DNA of 13,785 nt from JAFGQE01 sp046484775 (GTDB lineage Bacteria; Bacillota; Clostridia; DUPQ01), in the NCBI GenBank assembly GCA_046484775.1, contig JAWOIG010000115.1, positions 1 to 13,785 of the forward strand, in the 5' to 3' direction. The stretch's first letter is position 1. Each line of letters begins with the position of its first letter. Below the pieces are notes generated by a model, which did not search any database, had not been told where the DNA came from, and saw only the letters and a list, made by a program, of their open reading frames with translations. The position numbers and the translations under genes were made by a program. Shown in pieces: positions 1 through 6,986 of this stretch.

Positions 1-391
1 CTAAAAAAAGAACCATCCGGCATGCCAACCAGGATTATTACGTGACCCTCGGCGCGGATCTGTTCAGCAGGCATAAAAGCACTTCGGTGAAAATATCGCG
101 ATTCAGGGACAAACTGTATATTTTTGAACCGGGAGAAACAGGCGTGCTTTTGGGTGAAGCCCTTGCCTGCAAACCGTTTGAAGGCTCACCAGATATCACG
201 GATATCCATGTGGCGCCTGATGAGCTCACCAAAATCATCAATTTTCTGGAACAGCACAGTATGATTATCGACCGGCCCACCCTGATTGAGCTCTATCACA
301 AAGGCATCGACTTGAAACAGGCAAAAATGATTTACATGCAAAATCAGCACAGATACGACACCTACATGAAAAAAATGAGACAACCCGTACA
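1..391. mobile_element. Possible end of an insertion element in mutS
   Basis: MutS homology stops at about position 398, and from 391 leftward the sequence is unrelated. Read on the minus strand, the foreign part begins TGTACGGGTTGTCTC at 391. A 5'-TGT terminus is typical of Mu/Tn7/Tn552-like elements, which carry transposases of the kind guessed for the adjacent ORF. Only one end is visible, so neither the matching inverted repeat nor a target duplication can be checked. The call is inference; a contig join would look the same. Confidence 0.25.
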
Positions 392-572
392 GCAAAAAGG
401 CAAGGCCCTGTTCACTTCCCTTACCCTTGTGAAAATCTCATATTCAAGCCTTATAAGCTTCTCTTCCGCACCTAATATATATGTTTCCTTTTGCTTCAGT
501 TCATCTGTTATGTATCTTTCGCTGTTCGCAAGGGTTTGCTTTCGTATGTATCCGTCGGGAACAAGGTCGTAG
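3..572 (+). CDS. Partial ORF, possible transposase C-terminus, fused into mutS antisense
   Basis: The frame is open from the left edge (first full codon at 3), so the true start lies outside the window. Residues encoded up to about 391 look like real protein: a beta-rich stretch (VTLGADLF ... KISRFRDKLYIFEPGETG) followed by helical, charged sequence (DRPTLIELYHKGIDLKQAKM, then QHRYDTYMKKMRQ). The beta-rich part loosely resembles the small barrel at the C-terminus of Mu/TniA-type DDE transposases; I infer this from pattern only and am not sure. After about 391 the frame is merely antisense to mutS and stops by chance at 570–572, so the last ~60 residues are probably not native. Either the gene has lost its own end or it reads through the end of a mobile element. 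It could equally be an unrelated gene joined here by a rearrangement or by an assembly error. Confidence 0.4.
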   Translation, partial: KKRTIRHANQDYYVTLGADLFSRHKSTSVKISRFRDKLYIFEPGETGVLLGEALACKPFEGSPDITDIHVAPDELTKIINFLEQHSMIIDRPTLIELYHKGIDLKQAKMIYMQNQHRYDTYMKKMRQPVQQKGKALFTSLTLVKISYSSLISFSSAPNIYVSFCFSSSVMYLSLFARVCFRMYPSGTRS

Positions 573-2014
573 TTGGATTTGGTTACATCGATATAATAAC
601 CGAAAACCTTGTTGAAGCCGACCTTCAGGTTCTTTATGCCGGTTTTCTTCCTTTCCCCGGCCTCGAATTCGAGAATCCAGTCCTTGCCGCCGCCCGCAGC
701 TTTTCTCAGTCTGTCCACTTCCTCATCGAACCCATCCCTGATGATGCCGCCTTCCTTGATACTGATCCCGGGCTGTTCCGCAATCGCCTCGCCGATCAGC
801 AGACCGGCCTCCTCAAGGCTTCCGATGTCTTCCCTGATTGACCTGATTTCAGCCGATTCCGCGGGTCCGAGAATATTCGCGATATGCGGAAGCTGGTCTA
901 TGGATGCCTTGAGCGCAAGCAAATCCCTTCCGTTGACGCTTCCGATGATAAGCTTGGATGCCAGCCTTTCCATGTCGTACACACGCTTGAGCAGCTCTAT
1001 GATATCCATCCGCATCATGAAATTATCCTTGAGTTCGCCGACGGCGTCCAGCCTTCTGTTTATTCCGTTTATATCCATCAGCGGCTGTTCAAGCCAGCCC
1101 CTCAATGTCCTGGCTCCCATGCTTGTCGCGGTTTTGTCCAAAACCCAAAGAAGCGTGCCGGTCTTCTTGCCTTCGGCAAGATTCCTGGTAATCTCAAGAT
1201 TTCTCCTCGCAGTCGGATCAAGTATCAGGAATTTCTCCGGAACATAGTATCCGATGGCGGTTATATGGTCTATCGATGCCTTTCTGTTTTCCTCCATGTA
1301 GCGAAGGAGTCCTGCTGCGGCCCTTATCCAGATGTCGTAAGGTTTGTATGAGCCGGGTGCAAGCCTTCCTTCCAACAGCACCGCATTGTCAGCCGAATCA
1401 AAATACTCCTGGTCCTTCGGCGATATATAGGCGCCTGTTTTTTCCCTGAGCGACCCTATGGCGGCTTCGCTGACCATCCCGGATACAACAATTTCAACCG
1501 GGCTGAAACGGACTGCCTCTTCAATAAGTTTTGAAAGTGTATCGCCCCATGTTATCTGTGCGGAATGAAAGTCTCCCGTTGAGATGTCGCAGGCGGCCAG
1601 GCCAAAGCATGAGCCCTCATTATAAACCGCCATTATGTAGTTGTTGCGTTTTTCATCAAGCATCGACTCCTCGGTAATCGTGCCGGGGGTGACGACCCTG
1701 ATGACATCCCTTCGCACCAAGCCCTTCGAAGACCTCGGATCCTCGACCTGTTCGCAGATGGCCACCTTGTATCCTCTGCCGATCAGCTTTGCAATATATG
1801 TTTCGGCGCTGTGGTACGGGACCCCGCACATCGGGGCCCTCTCAGCCATCCCGCAGTTTCTGCCCGTAAGGGTGATGCCCAGGGCTTTCGAAGCTTCAAG
1901 GGCATCGTCGAAAAACATTTCGTAAAAATCACCGAGCCTGTAAAAAAGGATGCAGTCCGGGTATTTTTCCTTTATCTCGAAATATTGAACCATCATGGGC
2001 GTATATTCGGGCAC
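362..2014 (-). CDS. mutS: DNA mismatch repair protein MutS, 3'-truncated
   Basis: MutS binds base mismatches and starts methyl-independent repair with MutL. The start is GTG at 2014, placed 7 bases after AGGAAGG (2022–2028). The N-terminal mismatch-binding domain is clear: TPMMVQYFEIKEKYPD and LGDFYEMFFDDA, with the Phe-x-Glu wedge at residues 30 and 32. The connector, core and clamp domains follow (for example ATRRNLEIT, GWLEQPLMD, VGFNKVFGYYIDVTKSN). Similarity ends at about residue 539 (REVNRALP); eleven unrelated residues follow and then a stop at 362. Family members run to roughly 850–880 residues, so the whole ATPase domain (Walker A, Walker B, signature loop) and the dimerisation region are absent. 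The product should be inactive if the break is real. It is the last gene after miaB and the YlbF-family gene, 12 bases from the latter. No mutL is visible. Confidence 0.93.
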   Translation of the reverse strand: MPEYTPMMVQYFEIKEKYPDCILFYRLGDFYEMFFDDALEASKALGITLTGRNCGMAERAPMCGVPYHSAETYIAKLIGRGYKVAICEQVEDPRSSKGLVRRDVIRVVTPGTITEESMLDEKRNNYIMAVYNEGSCFGLAACDISTGDFHSAQITWGDTLSKLIEEAVRFSPVEIVVSGMVSEAAIGSLREKTGAYISPKDQEYFDSADNAVLLEGRLAPGSYKPYDIWIRAAAGLLRYMEENRKASIDHITAIGYYVPEKFLILDPTARRNLEITRNLAEGKKTGTLLWVLDKTATSMGARTLRGWLEQPLMDINGINRRLDAVGELKDNFMMRMDIIELLKRVYDMERLASKLIIGSVNGRDLLALKASIDQLPHIANILGPAESAEIRSIREDIGSLEEAGLLIGEAIAEQPGISIKEGGIIRDGFDEEVDRLRKAAGGGKDWILEFEAGERKKTGIKNLKVGFNKVFGYYIDVTKSNYDLVPDGYIRKQTLANSERYITDELKQKETYILGAEEKLIRLEYEIFTRVREVNRALPFCCTGCLIFFM

Positions 2015-2026
2015 TGCGCCACCTTC

Positions 2027-2401
2027 CTATTTGCAGCCGCTGCATCCGGAGCAGCCATCCTCTCCGCATCCGCCTGTTATTCCATCTGAAATCTCATTGT
2101 TTATCGCTTCGACCAACTTGTCGAATGCGCTTTTCGCCCTGATCAGCTCTGCTGTCGGGTCGTAATCCATAAGCTCGCCGTGCTTGTCCTCCAGCAGGTC
2201 CTCGATCATCTTCAAAGCAGACTCGTCGGCTCCTTCATGGGCGCTCTTCATGTATTCATGCTGAAGCAGATTCATATCCTGCATAAGGGCGGAACCGAAG
2301 TCGTCGTCGTCCACCGTTTCCTGTGTTGCAATCATCCGTATGTATTCCGGCGTCTTCTTGATCTCATCGGCCAGTTCCCTGGCTTTCTTCATTACTTCCA
2401 T
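2027..2401 (-). CDS. YlbF family protein with cysteine-rich C-terminal tail
   Basis: About 124 residues, starting at ATG 2401, which sits 10 bases after GGAAGGAG; this start lies inside the end of miaB (10-base overlap). A second ATG at 2392 overlaps the miaB stop as TAATG but is badly spaced from the ribosome site. The body (KARELADEIKKTPEYIRM ... LLQHEYMKSAHEGAD ... AKSAFDKLVEAINNEISDGI) is helical and matches the YlbF/YmcA (Com_YlbF, DUF964) family. In Bacillus subtilis these proteins form a complex with YaaT that affects RNase Y activity, competence and biofilm formation; that complex is reported to carry Fe–S clusters. The last 15 residues form a Gly/Cys tail, GGCGEDGCSGCSGCK, with four cysteines, which could bind metal or an Fe–S cluster. 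Its place between miaB and mutS is common in clostridia. The exact role in this organism is not known from the sequence. Confidence 0.85.
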   Translation of the reverse strand: MEVMKKARELADEIKKTPEYIRMIATQETVDDDDFGSALMQDMNLLQHEYMKSAHEGADESALKMIEDLLEDKHGELMDYDPTAELIRAKSAFDKLVEAINNEISDGITGGCGEDGCSGCSGCK

Positions 2402-3774
2402 CTGTATAATTCTCCTTCCAGATGCCATGTCCTGGCATCCGTTATCAATATTTCCGCAAAACCGCCGGGCTTTTTCCCGTCGGCCTTGAAGTTTACTATT
2501 TTGTTGCTCCCCGTCCTGCCTGTCATCGTTGACGGATCAGTCCTGCTGGTTCCTTCCACAAGCACGGTTTCCAGCGTGCCTATGCTATCTTTGTTTCTCT
2601 CCAAAGTTATCCTGTTCTGCACCTCAAGCATCCTGTCAAATCTGTCGTGCTTGACCTCATCGGAAACCTCTCCCGGCATTTTGGCGGCCGGCGTGCCTTT
2701 TCTCCTTGAGTATATGAAAGTGAAGGCGAAGTCAAATCTTATTCTTTCCAACGCATCCATCGTGTCCACGAAGTCCTCTTCGGTCTCTCCCGGAAAGCCT
2801 ATTATGATATCCGTGCTGAGTCCGATTCCCGGTACTATTTCCCTTGCCATATCCAGAATCGCAAAATAGCTTTCCCTGGTATAATTCCTGTTCATGAGAC
2901 CTAGTATCCTGTTGCTTCCCGACTGAAGCGGGAGATGCAGGTGATTGCAGACCGCATCGGTGTCATGAATTGCCTCGAGTATGTCCCGCCCTATGTCCTT
3001 CGGATGACTGGTCATGAAACGAACCCTTTCAATGCCGTCGCATCCGCCCGCCTTTCTCAGCAATCCGGCGAAGCTGATCCCGCCGTCATATGAATTGACA
3101 TTCTGTCCAAGGAGGGTGATTTCCTTGATTCCCATCGCTGCAAGTCCGCGTATCTCAGCAAGGATTTCCTCAGTATTACGACTCTTTTCCCTTCCCCTGA
3201 CATATGGGACGATACAATATGTACAGTAATTATCGCATCCGTGCATTATCGGCACATAGGCGCTTATTCCGCTGCTTCTCACGGCGGGCATTCCCTCTGC
3301 AATGCCTTCCGCGGGGTCATCCTCCAGATCAACCGCCCTGTGCTTTTTCGTAAGCACCTCGTGCAAAAGACGTGGCAGCTTGTGCATGCCGTTCGATCCG
3401 AAAATAATATCGGCATAAGGGTAGCTTCGCTTGATTTTTTCAGCGATGCCCTCCTGCTGCATCATGCATCCGCAAACGGCAAGAACCAGATCTTTGTTCG
3501 ACGTCTTGTACTTTTTCATTTCCCCAAGATGTCCGAACAGTTTCTGTTCCGCACTCTCCCGCACACAGCAGGTATTGAATATAATGAAAGAGCAGTCTTC
3601 TTCCGAATCCTCAGGCCTGTATCCCATGGACTCCAGCCATCCGGCAAGCTTCTCGCTGTCGCTTTCATTCATCTGGCACCCGAAGGTCTTCACCATATAG
3701 CCGGGATGACCGCCTGCGTTGATATTCTTTACATAACCGGCGTATTTGCCGCTTTCATATCTTTCTTCACTCAT
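2392..3774 (-). CDS. miaB: tRNA-2-methylthio-N6-dimethylallyladenosine synthase MiaB
   Basis: A radical SAM methylthiotransferase that adds the 2-methylthio group to i6A at tRNA position 37. Counting from ATG 3774, the N-terminal MTTase domain has the three auxiliary-cluster cysteines at about 33 (KTFGCQMNESDSEK), 69 (FNTCCVRE) and 103 (VCGCMMQQ). The radical SAM CxxxCxxC is at 180/184/187 (HGCDNYCTYCIVPYVRGREKSR), followed by LLGQNVNSY and LHLPLQSGSNRIL. A TRAM-like region ends the protein (ETVLVEGTSR ... GRTGSNKIVNF). Length (460 residues) is normal. Neither ATG 3774 nor the in-frame ATG 3783 has a good ribosome site. The 3783 codon overlaps a TATAAT box, so I prefer 3774, possibly as a leaderless start. 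It is the first gene of the miaB–YlbF–mutS operon. Confidence 0.95.
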   Translation of the reverse strand: MSEERYESGKYAGYVKNINAGGHPGYMVKTFGCQMNESDSEKLAGWLESMGYRPEDSEEDCSFIIFNTCCVRESAEQKLFGHLGEMKKYKTSNKDLVLAVCGCMMQQEGIAEKIKRSYPYADIIFGSNGMHKLPRLLHEVLTKKHRAVDLEDDPAEGIAEGMPAVRSSGISAYVPIMHGCDNYCTYCIVPYVRGREKSRNTEEILAEIRGLAAMGIKEITLLGQNVNSYDGGISFAGLLRKAGGCDGIERVRFMTSHPKDIGRDILEAIHDTDAVCNHLHLPLQSGSNRILGLMNRNYTRESYFAILDMAREIVPGIGLSTDIIIGFPGETEEDFVDTMDALERIRFDFAFTFIYSRRKGTPAAKMPGEVSDEVKHDRFDRMLEVQNRITLERNKDSIGTLETVLVEGTSRTDPSTMTGRTGSNKIVNFKADGKKPGGFAEILITDARTWHLEGELYRWK

Positions 3775-3781
3775 TATTGCC

Positions 3782-3790
3782 ATTATACCA
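3782..3790 (-). promoter_or_regulatory. Extended -10 promoter before miaB
   Basis: On the minus strand TGGTATAAT gives a perfect TATAAT (3787–3782) with the TG of an extended -10 element. There is no good -35: 17 bases upstream reads TAAAAA. The expected transcription start, about 7 bases downstream, falls at 3774–3775, which is the first base of the preferred miaB ATG. Because the region is AT-rich, chance is possible. Confidence 0.45.
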
Positions 3791-3887
3791 AAATTATGTC
3801 CATTTTTTTATATATATTCCTTTATATATACCCTGACATTTGACCCGACATATGGTTTTCTTGTTTCTCGGGATGTGTGAGATCACC

Positions 3888-3914
3888 GAAAAAAAAGAGC
3901 CCTGCGGCTCTTTG
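3888..3914 (-). terminator. Rho-independent terminator after the rsmD–coaD unit
   Basis: Perfect 8-bp stem AAAGAGCC / GGCTCTTT (3894–3901 with 3906–3913) and a 4-base loop. On the minus strand it is followed directly by a run of T. It begins a few bases after the stop codon of the coiled-coil gene and separates that operon from miaB. Between here and the miaB start (3784–3887) I see only AT-rich sequence with a short inverted repeat around 3809–3832. Confidence 0.9.
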
Positions 3915-3919
3915 TATTT

Positions 3920-4381
3920 TTACTGCTTCAGTTCCCTTCTATTCTCTATGATCGTATCCGTAAAATCCTCGAGGTGCTTCTGCACCTGCTCCAGCAGTCC
4001 TTCGGTGTATTCCAACGCCGCAGACCTTATGGAGGCCGCAGTGGTTCGGGCTTCTTCAAGTATGGCGGCCGATTCTTGATTTGCCCTGGCCATAATGCCC
4101 TCTGCTTTTTGCTTGGCCATTCTTACCAACTCATGCTCGTCGACCTTGTCCTGGGCTTCCGTAATTATGTCGTCGGCAGCCACCTGGGCTTGCGTAATGA
4201 TTTTCTTTCTTTCCTCGCTGATCCATCTGGCCTGCTTGAGCTCTTCGGGGAGGCTGACCTTGATTTCCTTTATGAGAATCCCGAGCTCGTCGGAATCAAT
4301 CATAACTTTTGATGAAAGGGGCAGTTTTCTCGCGTCCTCAAGCAATTTTTCAATCGATGCAAGCCGTTCATAAACTATCAT
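3920..4381 (-). CDS. Coiled-coil protein downstream of coaD, function unknown
   Basis: A 153-residue soluble protein without membrane segment or signal peptide. The N-terminus (MIVYERLASIEKLLEDARKL) is short and helical. From about residue 45 to the end it is one long charged, Ala/Gln/Glu-rich helix (EERKKIITQAQVAADDII, then AKQKAEGIMARANQESAAIL), strongly predictive of a coiled coil. It resembles the small proteins often annotated 'ATPase' or 'V-type ATPase subunit H/F0 subunit b-like' in clostridia, and is also DivIVA-like, but it has no nucleotide-binding motif. I infer a structural or cell-division/wall scaffolding role only from this shape. Start ATG 4381 follows AAGGCGG with about 8 bases spacing. 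The gene lies 13 bases after coaD and ends the operon just before a strong terminator. Confidence 0.8.
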   Translation of the reverse strand: MIVYERLASIEKLLEDARKLPLSSKVMIDSDELGILIKEIKVSLPEELKQARWISEERKKIITQAQVAADDIITEAQDKVDEHELVRMAKQKAEGIMARANQESAAILEEARTTAASIRSAALEYTEGLLEQVQKHLEDFTDTIIENRRELKQ

Positions 4382-4394
4382 TTCAAATACCGCC

Positions 4395-4871
4395 TTATCT
4401 ATATTTTGCCATAATGTCGTCTAAAACTTCATCCGGAACCAGTCCACTGATATCACCGCCGTTTGACGCAAGTTCGCGAACCGCCCTTGAACTTAAAAAT
4501 GAGAAATTGATGCCGGACATGAGGAATATCGTTTCGATGCCATCGTCAAGCCTTTTATTTAAGAGCGCCATCTGAAGCTCATACTCATAATCCGAAACAG
4601 CCCGAAGACCCTTTACGATAGCCACCGCTTCCCTTTTCCTTGCATATTCAATAAGGAGTCCCTGAAACACATCGACTTCTGCATTGGCAATGCCAGCAAT
4701 CGATTTTTCAAGAAGCCTTCTGCGCTCTTCAGTAGTAAGAAAAGGCGCCTTTTTGTCATTGATGCCTATGGCAACGATAAGCCGGTCGCACATTTTCGCC
4801 GCCCTTTTAATTATATCAATATGTCCGGAGGTCACCGGGTCAAAGCTTCCCGGGCAAATCCATGTTTTCAT
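4395..4871 (-). CDS. coaD: Phosphopantetheine adenylyltransferase CoaD
   Basis: Transfers AMP from ATP to 4'-phosphopantetheine, the fourth step of coenzyme A synthesis in the cytoplasm. The nucleotidyltransferase motif TSGH is at residues 14–17 in CPGSFDPVTSGHIDIIKRA. KGLRAVSDYEYELQMALLN carries the conserved substrate-binding Arg and the dimer/hexamer contact region. FLSSRAVRELASNGGDISGL corresponds to the ISSTxVRE nucleotide-binding segment, with Leu-Ser-Ser in place of the usual Ser-Ser-Thr. Length of 158 residues is typical. The ATG overlaps the rsmD stop as ATGA (4868–4871), and the ribosome site (GTGAAGGA) lies inside the rsmD end, so the two are translationally coupled. Confidence 0.97.
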   Translation of the reverse strand: MKTWICPGSFDPVTSGHIDIIKRAAKMCDRLIVAIGINDKKAPFLTTEERRRLLEKSIAGIANAEVDVFQGLLIEYARKREAVAIVKGLRAVSDYEYELQMALLNKRLDDGIETIFLMSGINFSFLSSRAVRELASNGGDISGLVPDEVLDDIMAKYR

Positions 4872-5461
4872 TCCTTCACCTGCGTGTATCGGTCATCTTC
4901 CAATCCGCCGTCTTTCCTGTATATGCTGAAATTCACACTTCCGTAGGTTCTCCTGTCTACACAGGCAAACCCGCTCATCGTTTCAGGCGGAATATCCTGA
5001 CTGCCATGTTCCGTTACAATTACACCTTCTTTTTCAATTATATCATTAACCGCTATTTTTTCAATTATCAATCCGAGCCTTACCTTACCATATGGCGGGT
5101 CCATGAATATGCAGCTGTATTTCCTGTCAGTTACAAGCTTGGAATCAACAGCTTTGCAGGCATCCATTTTCAAAACCATTGTTTCATCGACCATGCTGCA
5201 TTTTTTTATGTTTTTCTTTATTTTCAAGATACTTTCCGCGTCATTGTCTACAAAGACACAGTATGCGGCTCCCCTGGATACCGCCTCAAGGCCGAGGGAT
5301 CCCGTTCCGGCAAACAGATCAAGTATATTCCCTCCCGAATACCTTTCCCGCAGGATATTGAACAGGGCTTCCTTTGCCATGTCAGATGTGGGTCGTGTGA
5401 CCAGGCCGGCCGGGGAATCAAGGACGATACCCCTTGCCCTGCCCGATATAATCCTCGGCAA
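4868..5461 (-). CDS. rsmD: 16S rRNA (guanine(966)-N(2))-methyltransferase RsmD
   Basis: Methylates N2 of G966 in 16S rRNA during 30S assembly, using S-adenosylmethionine. The N-terminal PRIISGRARG, then RPTSDMAKEALFNIL, and the SAM loop DLFAGTGSLGLEA (about 48–60) are diagnostic. The acidic VDND at 71–74 binds the ribose and DPPYGK at 121–126 is the catalytic N-methyltransferase motif. 197 residues is slightly long because of a charged C-terminal extension. The start is a TTG at 5461: GGAGGG lies 6 bases upstream and the protein begins exactly where homologues do. A nearer ATG at 5466 is out of frame. It leads the rsmD–coaD–coiled-coil operon, as in many Firmicutes. Confidence 0.95.
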   Translation of the reverse strand: MPRIISGRARGIVLDSPAGLVTRPTSDMAKEALFNILRERYSGGNILDLFAGTGSLGLEAVSRGAAYCVFVDNDAESILKIKKNIKKCSMVDETMVLKMDACKAVDSKLVTDRKYSCIFMDPPYGKVRLGLIIEKIAVNDIIEKEGVIVTEHGSQDIPPETMSGFACVDRRTYGSVNFSIYRKDGGLEDDRYTQVKE

Positions 5462-5509
5462 TTCATTCCCTCCAATATTGTATAGTAAATATAATCAATT
5501 TCCCATATC

Positions 5510-5538
5510 ATGATAAACCAAACCGACGGCCATGGCAA
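5510..5538 (-). promoter_or_regulatory. Putative promoter of the rsmD operon
   Basis: On the minus strand TTGCCA (5538–5533), 17 bases, then TATCAT (5515–5510). Each hexamer matches the sigma-70/sigma-A consensus at 5 of 6 positions. The predicted start would be near 5503, leaving a leader of about 40 bases before the TTG start of rsmD. Confidence 0.55.
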
Positions 5539-5611
5539 ATCATCTGCTGATGCCTTGTCAATCGGATGAGCCGTTTCATCCTGAACTGTTCGCAAGACGC
5601 CGTGGTTGAAA

Positions 5612-5650
5612 CAAATCAAGCTGCGGCCATTCGCAGTCCTTATTGATTTG
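5612..5650. repeat. Unexplained two-part inverted repeat
   Basis: CAAATCAA (5612–5619) pairs perfectly with TTGATTTG (5643–5650). Inside it CTGCG (5621–5625) pairs with CGCAG (5632–5636) around a 6-base loop. The bulge is asymmetric (1 versus 6 bases). The structure sits immediately beside the uraA terminator and upstream of the rsmD promoter. No ribosome site or convincing small ORF accompanies it. It could be a structured RNA tail after uraA, a small repeat element or a chance hairpin. Confidence 0.35.
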
Positions 5651-5651
5651 C

Positions 5652-5690
5652 AAAAAAAGGGTGCGGCTTTGCAGCCGCACCTATTTTTTT
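5652..5690 (-). terminator. Rho-independent terminator after uraA
   Basis: Nine-base perfect stem GGTGCGGCT / AGCCGCACC (5660–5668 with 5673–5681) with loop TTGC. It is flanked by A7 on the left and T7 on the right, so it can end transcription in either direction. In use it closes uraA, whose stop codon is at 5692. Confidence 0.92.
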
Positions 5691-5691
5691 G

Positions 5692-6945
5692 TTATATATC
5701 CTTGGGAAGCAGTTTGTTGAGGACTATTCCGACTACCGCTGCCACGAAAAGCCCTGACAGTGTTACACTGCCTATCACTATTCCGCCGACTGCGCTGATG
5801 CCTATTCCAAGGCCGAGTATCAATGCTACGATAACAAGGTTCCTTGAATGGGCAAAATCAAGTTCGGCCTGTGCTATTGTCCTAAGACCGATACTGGCGA
5901 TTATTCCAAAAAGAATTATGCTAACCCCGCCCATGACGGGACCGGGTATGGTCTGTATTACAGCACCGAATTTACCTACAAGGCTGAGTACTATGGCAAA
6001 TACCGCCGCAAGTCTCAATGTGGCCGGATTATAGTTCTTGGTAACGGCCAGAACACCGGTATTCTCTGAATATGTCGTGTTTGCCGGACCGCCTATTAAT
6101 CCCGCGAAGATTGTCGCAAGACCGTCGCCAAGCAGTGTTCTGTGAAGTCCCGGGTCCGCCAGGAAATTCTTGCCCACGACATTTCCGTTTGTGGTTATAT
6201 CGCCGATATGCTCAACGAAGGTTACTATTGCAACAGGAGCAATGAGTGTAATTGCCGTCCACTCGAATTTCGGCAGGATGAAGAACTCTCCCCTGAAGAT
6301 CTGCCCGAAGCTGAACCAGTCGGCTTTTGCAACCAGGTCAAGGTTAACGATGTCCGTTACATTTGTAACCTTGAGGATTATGCACAGTATATACCCTGCT
6401 GCTATTCCAATGAGAATCGGGACCAGTTTGAAGAAGCCTTTTGTAAAGAGCATGACTATGATTATGACGAGTACCACGAAGGATGCAATCCACCAGTTGC
6501 CTGCTGCGCCGTTGATTGCGACGGGCGCCAGGGAAAGTCCGATGACCATGATTATCGGGCCTGTTACAATAGGCGGGAAAAAGCTCTTTATTCTTTCCAT
6601 TCCTATCAGCTTTGCCAAAAGTGCAAGAACCAGATAGAGTGCGCCCGCGCATATTATTCCGCCTCCCGCTATCGCTATGCCTTCTTTTGTAACACCGGCC
6701 TCAGTGCCAATTCCGGTAACGGCCGCAACCCCGCCGATGAATGCGAAGCTGGATCCAAGGAACACCGGCACCTTGCCTTTGGTAATCAGATGAAACAGCA
6801 GTGTTCCACAGCCGGCCGCAAAAAGTGCGACCAACGGATTCAGGCCTGTCAATGCAGGTACCAGGACCGTTGCGCCGAACATTGCGAAAAGATGCTGGAA
6901 ACCCAGCAAAAACTCTTTTCCGCCGAATTTTGTTTCGTTTGTCAT
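5692..6945 (-). CDS. uraA: Uracil permease (UraA/PyrP, NCS2 family)
   Basis: A 417-residue, very hydrophobic membrane protein, probably 14 transmembrane segments, that imports uracil by proton symport. The start is ATG 6945, 6 bases after AGGGGGG; the open frame upstream is untranslated leader. Family marks are FGATVLVPALTGLNP near the N-terminus and FLGSSFAFIGGV. The substrate-site TM8 has Glu245 (VEHIGDI) matching Glu241 of E. coli UraA, and TM10 has Glu294 (NTTYSENTGVLAVT) matching Glu290. The equivalent of UraA His245 is Asp249 here. GPVMGGVSIILFG is also conserved. Uracil rather than xanthine specificity is supported by the overall match to UraA and by the pyrimidine-responsive leader. 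It is a single-gene unit with its own promoter, attenuator and terminator. Confidence 0.93.
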   Translation of the reverse strand: MTNETKFGGKEFLLGFQHLFAMFGATVLVPALTGLNPLVALFAAGCGTLLFHLITKGKVPVFLGSSFAFIGGVAAVTGIGTEAGVTKEGIAIAGGGIICAGALYLVLALLAKLIGMERIKSFFPPIVTGPIIMVIGLSLAPVAINGAAGNWWIASFVVLVIIIVMLFTKGFFKLVPILIGIAAGYILCIILKVTNVTDIVNLDLVAKADWFSFGQIFRGEFFILPKFEWTAITLIAPVAIVTFVEHIGDITTNGNVVGKNFLADPGLHRTLLGDGLATIFAGLIGGPANTTYSENTGVLAVTKNYNPATLRLAAVFAIVLSLVGKFGAVIQTIPGPVMGGVSIILFGIIASIGLRTIAQAELDFAHSRNLVIVALILGLGIGISAVGGIVIGSVTLSGLFVAAVVGIVLNKLLPKDI

Positions 6946-6986
6946 GATTTTCCCCCCTATAAATTGTTTTGGAAAAATTTCGCCAA

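Noticed and set aside
609..1351. Plus-strand frames opposite mutS
   Set aside because: Serine- and proline-rich antisense shadows without ribosome sites.
3809..3832. TATATATA inverted repeat upstream of miaB
   Set aside because: Low-complexity AT sequence in a promoter region; expected by chance.
5536..5613. Possible tiny ORFs of 23–25 codons in the rsmD–uraA spacer
   Set aside because: Neither strand has a properly spaced ribosome site and the peptides resemble nothing known to me.
5248..5619. Minus-strand frame overlapping the start of rsmD
   Set aside because: Out of frame with rsmD, covers its promoter and ribosome site, and has no start signal of its own.
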